NCBI RefSeq assembly: GCF_000737335.2
Contig: NZ_JMCC02000029.1
Span: 124,001-188,000, forward strand
Origin: Enhygromyxa salina
Lineage (GTDB): Bacteria; Myxococcota_A; Polyangia; Nannocystales; Nannocystaceae
DNA: 64,000 nucleotides
Reading direction: 5' to 3'
The notes under the pieces were generated by a model. It was not told the DNA's origin. It worked only from the letters and a program-made list of their open reading frames with translations, and made no database searches. Numbering within the stretch: the first letter of the stretch is position 1; each line of letters begins with the position of its first letter. A program made the position numbers and the translations under genes. This document shows, one piece after another, positions 43,501 through 49,688 of the stretch.

Positions 43501-44092
43501 CAAGGCGGTCGAGCAGCGGCCGGATCAGATCAACGGCCACCGCCAGCTCGCGTGGGCGTTGGCCAAGGACCGCCGCTACGAGCAGGCGTTCGAGGTCTTG
43601 GGCGACGCGATTGACACGCCGATCCCTGCCGGTCGCTTCAACGGCGTCAAGGCGCTGCTGCGCGAGGATCGCGAGCTGATCGCCGCCGCCTGGCTGGCGT
43701 CTGAGGTGACGGGGCAGCTCGCGCTCGAGGCGAGGCTGCGCGCGGCGGGTGTGCGACCGGCCACCGCCGCGTCGTTGCGACTCGTTGCCAACTGGGAGAC
43801 CGACGCGACCGACGTCGACATCCTGGTCGTGCCCGAGGGCCGCGGCGACGGGCGGCGCCACGCCGACGTGCGCACGGGCTTCGGTCCCGAGGCGTGGATC
43901 TCGAGCGCGGGCCGCTGTCCCGAGGCCGTCAACGCCCGGGTCCGCTACTTCAACCGCGGCGCGATGGGCTACGCGCTGGGAACCGTGTCGTCGGTCGCCC
44001 ACGACGGCGCGGGCAACCTGAGCTTTCACGAGCGACCCTTCGTGTTGATGAACGGTGAGGGCTCCGTCGAGCTTGGCCGGTTCGGGGCTTGA
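40589..44092 (+). CDS. Giant VIT/VWA lipoprotein with AgmX/PglI domain, TPRs and DUF2135-like end
   Basis: 1167 residues from ATG 40589; lipobox CAFMISC. VIT domain (~60-190; VTGTVVIADPLAFTELHL), VWA domain from 287 (LTVLFDTSASSAQGYD), a helical region, a Gly-rich segment (~640-730) and the AgmX/PglI C-terminal domain at ~740-840 (GSLDKDIIRRVVRSRINE, VRHCYNAGLMRNPNLAGR). Then TPR-like repeats (~870-1010) and a beta domain from 1063 (VRYFNRGAMGYALG) recalling DUF2135. AgmX/PglI proteins are linked to gliding or envelope machines in myxobacteria. Co-occurrence of all five modules in one lipoprotein suggests a scaffold at the cell surface; partner unknown. The VWA MIDAS is DTSAS, not the strict DxSxS with following charge, so metal binding is likely but not certain. 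Confidence 0.82.
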   Translation: MPRLLRSVLAWLALCAFMISCGATEPTLAATAQDRPPPPNLEINVVQHRPASLVPRVDWRASAIERAPMALTAGDGTGLRLVSVTGTVVIADPLAFTELHLTFENPESRRREGRFEFDLPPGAALSRLAMQIGKRWMEGEVVERSAGRRTFETYVHDRPRVDPALLEQSGANRVSARVFPIQPRERKQIIISYSQPLIGGDESYRLPLQGLPELDALDVRVIVKTIAEHGASQRVVEVNERSFAPKRDLIVALDGGQDAGALRADELVAVRVRPRLADADSVDPVDGLTVLFDTSASSAQGYDREVDRLGAMLQALGDVPVRVVAFDQTVSLIHDGPAAGALGDPLASLRARRGFGASDLHAALSHAVVRTASSRRLLIWSDGIATAGEVEGAALVAVAQTLHFTRIDAYASSTSADRALLGTLASAATRAGFVVGPDLAGAELVESLARPGFDAVEVRVAGADWSYPRSLEGFAPGDDVVVVASFPHAAPEEVYVGFSDPRLPDHVVPTSDAAVPLVLRAVARARVDELQQQLEHSKSPAEAAQLREHLVELAVDNRLLTPHTALLVLESEAEYRRYGIQRAGRSDILTVGPKGVELVRRGGRASASADDDRLADAREPEDAIDEVSRDAGVLGVLGQAGNGDAEVWGGLTGEVGEALGAGGLGLVGTGRGGGGGGEGTIGLGNTELIGKGASEGTIGIGNSGLIGNGGGGGTGAGYGRGSGAGFGGRGVRVPAVRQAAATVSGSLDKDIIRRVVRSRINEVRHCYNAGLMRNPNLAGRVEVQFVIDERGSVDAASVASSSLEDQQVATCIANATRRWRFPKPPGGGSVIVKYPFMLDPGGATMASSWRPAASRAPRRRPGDPSDANGAKWAGSAQSGRYGSLRDLVANGQFEQAQTKAWDWATTEPDNALALVALGELLELDGQRELAARVYGSLIDLHPERADMRRAASARLEALDESARALAIDSFRKAVEQRPDQINGHRQLAWALAKDRRYEQAFEVLGDAIDTPIPAGRFNGVKALLREDRELIAAAWLASEVTGQLALEARLRAAGVRPATAASLRLVANWETDATDVDILVVPEGRGDGRRHADVRTGFGPEAWISSAGRCPEAVNARVRYFNRGAMGYALGTVSSVAHDGAGNLSFHERPFVLMNGEGSVELGRFGA

Positions 44093-44284
44093 TCCGGGCG
44101 GCTTGATTCGGGTGACTTGATTCGCGCCGACGAGATCCTCGCGGCGGCCGGCGACGCCGAGCGCGGGGATCTGGTCGCCACGCAGATGGGGGTGATCAAC
44201 ATCAACCCCGCGAACTCGACCGCGACCTCGTGGGATGGTCAGAACGACATGACGATCGTGCACGTCGTCTATGAGGTCGAGTAG
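44093..44284 (+). other. In-frame open stretch after the VIT/VWA stop codon
   Basis: After the TGA at 44090-44092 the same frame stays open for 63 codons, ending at TAG 44282. It starts with the imperfect repeat cttgatycggg (twice) and then reads LIRADEILAAAGDAERGDLV, VININPANSTATSWDGQND and MTIVHVVYEVE. It could be a small separate gene from TTG 44117 or the remainder of a longer ancestor cut by a stop. No ribosome site is evident. The next gene converges 1 bp away. Confidence 0.35.
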
Positions 44285-44285
44285 G

Positions 44286-46760
44286 TCAGGGCATGGGCGC
44301 GAAGCGGTCCGCCTGCTCGGCTTGCTTGGTGTGGACCGCGTCGATCGTCACCACGCTCGTCCCCGTGTGTGCATTGCTCGACTCCATGCGAAACGGCAGC
44401 CGCAGGCCCTTGACAGTGCGGTAATCCGAGAGCTTGACGGTCGTCGGGATCCGCAAGCCCCCAGCCGCCAGCTCCTGGGCGTGAACCTCGAGCACGTCGC
44501 CGGTCTTGGCGTCCACGTGGATCCGCGTGCTGGGCAGCTCGCCGGATCGCAGCTCGATGACATGCACGTCGCCCGCTTCGCCCGGCTCGGTCCGCAGGAT
44601 CGTCTCGGACTCGTAGTAGTCGCGCCAATCCCCAAACATCACCCGCGGGTGGTCGAGCACGGTCTGGGCGAGGATCAGGCCCTGAAGCTGGTGGCGCGGC
44701 TCGAAGCTCGACTCGGCCCAGCCTTCGCTCGCGGCGGCGTCGCCCCCACTTGGGTACAGGACCAGCATCGAGCCACCCACCGGGCCAAGGTTCGTCTCTT
44801 GGCGCAGCCGCCCCGCGAGGTCAAACCATACCTGGGCGGTCCCGCCCACGCCCGCGTTGATCAGGTCCACGTGTTGCTCGAAGTGAACCAGCCCGGCCTT
44901 GATGAGCGCCTGCTTGCGCTTGTCGGTCTTGCGCTGCTTGTGCAGCTGCTCGAGGGTGATCACGGCCTTCTTGCCCGCTTCGCGCACGAAGCTGGTTGGC
45001 TTGCCGTCTTGAAACAAGTTCATGCCCACGACCTCGTTGGCCCGCTTGCCCTCACCCATCTTGAAGCTCACGAACAGGTCAAACTTGACGCGAAAGTGAT
45101 AGTCGCCCTGCGCGTCTGGGGGCTCGAGGTCGAACACCATCTGCCCGGGGATATCCACGGCGAGCCGGCCGTTGTGGATCAGGACCTCCACGGTCATGCC
45201 CTCTTCGGCCCGGTAGTGGCCAAGGTAGGGCCGGACCTGCGCGGCGTCGACCTCGGGCGCCAGCGTCACGCCCTCGCGCAGCAGCTCGAAGTCCATCCCA
45301 GCTTGGTGCAGGCGCAGCGCGATCACCTGCCCGTCGGCGTCTTCGTCAAACGAGATCGCAACCTCGTCGGTCGCCTCGAACACGCGCCAGTCTTCGTCAT
45401 CGGGGGGATTGAGCGTGTACACGGTCTGGCCGGGCACATCGACGGCCAGCTTGCCGTCCTTGACCACGACCGTGAACGGCTTGCCGTCAAACCCAGGCAT
45501 GCCCGAGTCGATCCCGTAGTTGCCCAAGAAGCGCGAGAAGTCCTCGCCGCTGCCGGGGTGGACCGGCAGGTAGGCATCTGTCAACAGCGCCTCCCAGACG
45601 ATCCCGTGGCCGGTCTCTTGCAGCGGCGTCATGCCAACGTTGGTCAGCAGCACGACGCCCAGCCCGTCATCGGGCAACATGGCGACTGACGCGGAGAAAC
45701 CATCGATGTTGCCGCCGTGCTCGACCAGCCTGTGCCCTTGCCACTCGCGCAGCATCCAGCCCATGCCGTAGTCCATGCCGGGCGTGATCTGGATCTGGCC
45801 GGTCTGGGTCTGCGCGAGGGCGGCCTCGCTGACGAGGCGCTGACCTTCGAACTCGCCGTTGCCAAGCTGAAGCCGCAGCCAGCTGGCCATGTCGAGGACC
45901 GTGGAATTGATCGCACCAGCCGGCGCGATCGCGGTCAGGTTGCGCATCGGGGCGGGCTCGAAGCTGTCGAGATCCTCGCGCCAGGTGTAGCCAAGCGAGA
46001 GCGCCGGATCGGCCTGGGTGGCGGCGAACTCAACGGTGGTGTGGGTCATGCCAAGCGGATCGAGCAGCCGGGTCTGCAGCAGCTGCTCCCAGGGCATCCC
46101 AGCGACCTTGGCGCTGGCTTCACCGGCCGCCATGTACGTGACGTTGTTGTAGTGAAATTCCTTGCGAAACGGCGCGACGGGCAGGGCCTTGGTCGCGTAG
46201 CCAAGCACTTGCTCGCGCGTGACCGCGTTGGCGGCCCACAGCACGCCCATGCGTGCGAAGCCCGAGCGGTGCGCGAGCAGGTCGCGGATCGTCACGTCGT
46301 CGTCGTCGTTGACCGCGTTGATCTGCAGCGTGAAGTCCGGGAGGTGACGCGTGACCGGATCGTTCCAGCTCATCTTGCCCTCGTCGACCAACATCCCGAC
46401 CAGCGTGGCGGTGAACGCCTTGGTCGACGAGCCAATCGCGAACACGGTCTCGGGCGTGACGGGGGTGTTGGTGTCCATGTTGGACACGCCAAACCCATGC
46501 GCGTAGATCAGCTCGTCATCTTTGACGATAGCGATAGCCATCCCGGGCACATGGCTCTCGATCCGCGCGGCTTCCAGCCGTGTCTGTAGGTAGGCCAAGC
46601 GCGCTTCGAGCTCGACCTGGGCCGGATCTTTGGCGACAGCGGGCGCGGTGTCTGGGGTCTCGAGCGGTGGCTGTGGTTTACACGCAATAACCAGGACCAC
46701 CGTGGCGAACAGGCCAACGAGTTGAACACGGGGCCGCGCGAGGAGCTGTGAAGCACGCAT
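44286..46760 (-). CDS. Serine hydrolase of the beta-lactamase family, lipoprotein
   Basis: 824 residues from ATG 46760; lipobox VLVIAC, followed by a short Pro/Thr-rich linker. Penicillin-binding-like domain: the SxxK motif is in IGSSTKAFTATLVG near residue 110, the YxN in EFHYNNVTYMAAG near 210 and the third motif in HGGNIDGFSASVA near 350. Later come repeats of YLGHYRAEEGMTVEV and DGKLAVDVPGQTVY and a long beta-rich C-terminal part (~570-820) with VWFDLAGRLRQETNLG and LRSGELPSTRIHVDA. Such hydrolases act on peptidoglycan peptides, esters or antibiotics. Substrate unknown. Monocistronic. Confidence 0.85.
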   Translation of the reverse strand: MRASQLLARPRVQLVGLFATVVLVIACKPQPPLETPDTAPAVAKDPAQVELEARLAYLQTRLEAARIESHVPGMAIAIVKDDELIYAHGFGVSNMDTNTPVTPETVFAIGSSTKAFTATLVGMLVDEGKMSWNDPVTRHLPDFTLQINAVNDDDDVTIRDLLAHRSGFARMGVLWAANAVTREQVLGYATKALPVAPFRKEFHYNNVTYMAAGEASAKVAGMPWEQLLQTRLLDPLGMTHTTVEFAATQADPALSLGYTWREDLDSFEPAPMRNLTAIAPAGAINSTVLDMASWLRLQLGNGEFEGQRLVSEAALAQTQTGQIQITPGMDYGMGWMLREWQGHRLVEHGGNIDGFSASVAMLPDDGLGVVLLTNVGMTPLQETGHGIVWEALLTDAYLPVHPGSGEDFSRFLGNYGIDSGMPGFDGKPFTVVVKDGKLAVDVPGQTVYTLNPPDDEDWRVFEATDEVAISFDEDADGQVIALRLHQAGMDFELLREGVTLAPEVDAAQVRPYLGHYRAEEGMTVEVLIHNGRLAVDIPGQMVFDLEPPDAQGDYHFRVKFDLFVSFKMGEGKRANEVVGMNLFQDGKPTSFVREAGKKAVITLEQLHKQRKTDKRKQALIKAGLVHFEQHVDLINAGVGGTAQVWFDLAGRLRQETNLGPVGGSMLVLYPSGGDAAASEGWAESSFEPRHQLQGLILAQTVLDHPRVMFGDWRDYYESETILRTEPGEAGDVHVIELRSGELPSTRIHVDAKTGDVLEVHAQELAAGGLRIPTTVKLSDYRTVKGLRLPFRMESSNAHTGTSVVTIDAVHTKQAEQADRFAPMP

Positions 46761-46795
46761 GGCGCGGAGTATAGGCCACTCCGGTGGGCCGTGAT

Positions 46796-47419
46796 TCACC
46801 GATACATGCCAGCCGGCGGCGTGCCGAGCAGGCGCTCGACGTGCCCGAGGTGGGTGGCGGCCTCGTGGCGCTGTTCGTCCGACAAGGCCTCTTCGGACTC
46901 GACCCCCGCCAGCATTGCCGTGATTGGCCCAAGCCCGATGCCAAGCTCGGCGAGCTGATCACGGTCGTTCGGGGCCAAGCCTTCGAAGCCGCGCCGCCAG
47001 TCCCACAGCATCCGCACGCCCTCGCCGGGCTCGACCGCGTCGCTGAGCCCAACGCGAGCCAGGCGGGTCTCGGCGTAGAAGTTTGCAAGCGCGCCGTGGA
47101 GGTGGTCGGGCGAGGCCCGCTCGTCCTCGGCCTCGGCGAGCGCGAGCCGGGCGGCCTTGAAGTTGGTGTTGATCCGCCGCAGCGCGAGCAGGGTGATCGG
47201 CGACAGCAGCAGCGCGATCATCATGATCGCCAGCCACCCCGCGTGGACCAGCGAGCCGGCGCCCTGCAGCACGCCAAGCGCGACCGACAGCGCGACCCAG
47301 GCCGTCACGACCATCACGTTGAGGGCGCTCGCCCGGCGCCGGAGCTGCCGCTGGGAGGCGTCGCGGGCACGGGCAAGCAACCTGGGATGCTTGGTCGGGC
47401 GGTCGAGCGCGGTGGACAT
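46796..47419 (-). CDS. Two-helix membrane protein
   Basis: 207 residues. A basic N-terminal region precedes two hydrophobic segments (VMVVTAWVALSVALGVL and WLAIMMIALLLSPITLLAL, residues ~35-80), then a helical cytoplasmic or periplasmic part (AARLALAEAEDERASPD; ALSDEQRHEAATHLGHVERL). No family recognised. It ends 36 bp before the start of the serine hydrolase gene on the same strand, so co-transcription is possible. A regulatory or scaffolding role cannot be excluded. Confidence 0.65.
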   Translation of the reverse strand: MSTALDRPTKHPRLLARARDASQRQLRRRASALNVMVVTAWVALSVALGVLQGAGSLVHAGWLAIMMIALLLSPITLLALRRINTNFKAARLALAEAEDERASPDHLHGALANFYAETRLARVGLSDAVEPGEGVRMLWDWRRGFEGLAPNDRDQLAELGIGLGPITAMLAGVESEEALSDEQRHEAATHLGHVERLLGTPPAGMYR

Positions 47420-47470
47420 TGCAGCTATCCGCTGGCGCGAGGGGTCTCGCTCGCGGACAGTATTTGTACA

Positions 47471-47545
47471 CTGGTGTTCACCACCTACGATCCCAAGCTC
47501 GATCGCAAGGTCGCGGCCAAGCTGGTGCGCCGCCTGTCGGCTCGT
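47471..47545 (+). pseudogene. Relic of a Ser/Thr kinase N-lobe
   Basis: LVFTTYDPKLDRKVAAKLVR in one plus-strand frame matches the glycine-loop end and catalytic lysine strand (usually YDPxLDRxVAIKLL) of myxobacterial kinases. It has no start, no HRD and no DFG around it; the frame ends at 47650. About 25 codons of a lost kinase gene. Confidence 0.55.
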
Positions 47546-47632
47546 ACTAGCCCCAAATCATTCACCTTTTCCAATTCAGCGCTTGATTTGGGACTAGACG
47601 GGCATCCAACCACATGTGAAAACTCGCAAAAT

Positions 47633-47648
47633 ATTGATAAAAATCAAT
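47633..47648. promoter_or_regulatory. AT-rich inverted repeat
   Basis: ATTGAT-AAAA-ATCAAT is a perfect 6-bp-arm inverted repeat in an AT-rich pocket (about 47575-47680) uncommon for this genome. A second inverted pair, CCCAAATCA/TGATTTGGG, lies about 75 bp upstream. It could be an operator or an origin-like DNA structure; no partner is known. Confidence 0.3.
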
Positions 47649-47696
47649 GACTTGCGGAAATTTGACCACAGTCGAATCGAGGGCTGTGGATAGCCC

Positions 47697-48749
47697 TCAG
47701 GGATAGCGCTGAGGTCGGGGGAGCGCGCCCGCGAGGATTTGGTCGATCATGCGCTCGAGCCCTGCAGTCACTTCGTCGTCGGGCTCCATGTTCCGCGCGC
47801 GGGTGACCTCGGCTTTGGCCGCCTCCATGTCGCCAGCGATCACCAGCGCGAGCGCGAGGTTCGAGCGAATGCCAGCGTCCTCGGGATGGAGCTCGCAGTT
47901 GCGGCGATTGAGCTTGACGGCTTCGCTGCCGCGACCAAGGGTCAGGCACTGGCCCGCGTACTCTCGGGCGACATCCACGTGGTCGGGGTTGTCATGGTAG
48001 GCGGCGCGGAAGGCCGCGTAGGCCCCTTCGGCGTCGGGCAACGAGCGCCGCGCGAGGCCGACGTGGAACCACACCCGCCACGGCTCATCGCAGATCTGCG
48101 CGAGCTCCTCGAGCGTTGCAAGGCCCTTTCGCAGGCGCCGCCGCTGCAGCCAGCTCAGCGGCTTGGGATGGACGTCAAAGCTCAGGAGCTCGCGCATCGC
48201 CGACGCCGTGGCTCGAAAGCGCTGCTCGTGCTCGGCGGTTGCCGGCGGCTTGCGAGTGGTGCGCCCGCGGAAGAGCTCGCGCTGCAGCTGCTTGTCCCAA
48301 AAAACATCGACGTCGCCCTCTGTGCGCAGGAACTCCAGCCGGTCGCGCGCCTGTTCGGCGCTCATGTTCAAGATCGTCCCGTTGGGCCGATAATTCATGG
48401 GGACCACCAGCGGCTCGGGATCGCTGCCGCGCAGCCAGATCGCCTGCGCGCCGCTGTAGCGCCCCTGCTCGAGCCAGCTACACGCGTGGCGCCACGGCCC
48501 CTCGGGGCCCATGATCGCCACATCCTGATAGCTCCCGCCGCGCTCTCCCTCGAGGCCGCGGCCCTCGAGATCACGCACGAACGCGGCCGCGTCGTCGCTG
48601 TGCATGAAGCCCACACAGCACAAGTTGCGGTCGACGCAGGCGACCGCGTTGGGCGCGACTTGGAACCACGTGCGGACGCCGTCCTCGAGCTTGGCCTCGA
48701 CCACAGCGCGGCGAGCGATCACCTCCCAGGCCTGGGTTAGCACGGCCAT
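47697..48749 (-). CDS. TPR-containing protein
   Basis: 350 residues. The first 150 residues have no clear repeats but read NAVACVDRNLCCVGFMHSDD and VVPMNYRPNGTILNMSAEQ. From ~190 on, TPR-like helix pairs occur: WRVWFHVGLARRSLPDAEGA, YAAFRAAYHDNPDHVDVARE, CLTLGRGSEAVKLNRRNCEL and LALALVIAGDMEAAKAEVT. No signal peptide. It follows the small 79-residue protein gene by 3 bp, so the two probably form an operon. Role: a protein-binding scaffold by fold; nothing more can be stated. Confidence 0.7.
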   Translation of the reverse strand: MAVLTQAWEVIARRAVVEAKLEDGVRTWFQVAPNAVACVDRNLCCVGFMHSDDAAAFVRDLEGRGLEGERGGSYQDVAIMGPEGPWRHACSWLEQGRYSGAQAIWLRGSDPEPLVVPMNYRPNGTILNMSAEQARDRLEFLRTEGDVDVFWDKQLQRELFRGRTTRKPPATAEHEQRFRATASAMRELLSFDVHPKPLSWLQRRRLRKGLATLEELAQICDEPWRVWFHVGLARRSLPDAEGAYAAFRAAYHDNPDHVDVAREYAGQCLTLGRGSEAVKLNRRNCELHPEDAGIRSNLALALVIAGDMEAAKAEVTRARNMEPDDEVTAGLERMIDQILAGALPRPQRYP

Positions 48750-48752
48750 TGG

Positions 48753-48992
48753 CTAGGTCGCCCCCGCGTCGTCTTCGGCCTCGAACACGACCACGATGTC
48801 GCAGCCGCCAAGGGTCATGCGCACGTGGCCCTCGTTTTCGCCAAGCTTGGTCATGATCGCCCCGCCAGGACGGATCTCCTTGACCCTTCTTCCAAGCGCG
48901 AGCTGACGATTGACCGCCTCGATGCCAAAGAACGCGACGCCTTGGACGGGGTCGATGCGGATGCCCAGTTCGTGCGTGTCGCTGTCCGTCAT
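48753..48992 (-). CDS. Small hypothetical protein upstream of the TPR gene
   Basis: 79 residues from ATG 48992 (MTDSDTHELGIRIDPVQGVA). It reads VAFFGIEAVNRQLALGRR, AIMTKLGENEGHVRMTLGGC and IVVVFEAEDDAGAT, an alpha/beta pattern with no family recognised. No signal peptide. It ends 3 bp before the TPR gene. Probably a partner of that protein. Confidence 0.6.
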   Translation of the reverse strand: MTDSDTHELGIRIDPVQGVAFFGIEAVNRQLALGRRVKEIRPGGAIMTKLGENEGHVRMTLGGCDIVVVFEAEDDAGAT

Positions 48993-49045
48993 GTAGCGAG
49001 AGCCTACACCACGATCCCACCTCGGTTGACGTGATATGAAAGGAC

Positions 49046-49657
49046 ATGCGCTCGACCAAGGGACTCCTGCTCCTCGGCTTGATCGGAGCGGTCGCGCTCG
49101 TCCCAGCGGGTGCCCAGGCCCTCGATATTGCGTTTGACAAGTCCGTGGCCTGGTTCGTGGCGCCGCTGCCAAACGCCAGCTACGAGGGCGCGCCCGTGAC
49201 GATCGACGCCGAGGTCGAGGTTCATCAAGGTCTCGATGACGCCGGGATCTCCACGATCGAGGTCTTCGTCAACGGCGAGTCGATCGGCTCCCAAGACTGC
49301 GTCGCCAGCTGCGTGTTTCCCAACATCGAGCTCGACCAGGGTGTCCACGAATTCCAGCTCACGGCCAGCAACGGATACACCACTGGCGTGACCGTGTACG
49401 TCGACGAAGAGCTCCCGTCCGGCGAGACCGGCGACGACACCGGGGACACGGGCGGCGAGTCCGGCGAGACGGGCGACGACGCTGGTGAGACGAGCGGCGG
49501 TTCCGGCGGCACGAGCGGCGACTCGGGCGAGACGAGCGGCGGCTCCGGCGGAGCGGGCAGCAGTCGTGGCTGCAGCGTCGAAGCCGGGCCGCCCCTGTGG
49601 GCCGCCGCAGGACTGGGCCTCCTCGTCCTGCTGCCGGGGTTTCGCCGCAAGTCCTGA
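49046..49657 (+). CDS. Secreted Ig-like protein with MYXO-CTERM-like sorting tail
   Basis: 203 residues: signal peptide (LLLLGLIGAVALVPAGAQA), one Ig/fibronectin-like domain (~25-125; SIGSQDCVASCVFPNIELD and LTASNGYTTGVTVYVDEEL) and a Ser/Gly/Asp/Glu-rich stalk with SGETGDDTGDTGGESGET-type repeats. The end is GCSVEAGPPLWAAAGLGLLV followed by a basic RRKS tail: the cysteine-hydrophobic-basic pattern of MYXO-CTERM sorting signals. Such proteins are processed and exported to the cell surface in myxobacteria. Ligand unknown. Confidence 0.8.
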   Translation: MRSTKGLLLLGLIGAVALVPAGAQALDIAFDKSVAWFVAPLPNASYEGAPVTIDAEVEVHQGLDDAGISTIEVFVNGESIGSQDCVASCVFPNIELDQGVHEFQLTASNGYTTGVTVYVDEELPSGETGDDTGDTGGESGETGDDAGETSGGSGGTSGDSGETSGGSGGAGSSRGCSVEAGPPLWAAAGLGLLVLLPGFRRKS

Positions 49658-49659
49658 GC

Positions 49660-49684
49660 CCCCCGAGGGCCCCGAGGGGGGCGG
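49660..49684. terminator. GC-rich hairpin between convergent genes
   Basis: ccccccgaggg and cccgagggggg can pair in the 31-bp gap between the MYXO-CTERM-like gene and the DPP III-like gene. There is no T-run, so its role as a terminator is a guess. Confidence 0.4.
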
Positions 49685-49688
49685 GAAC

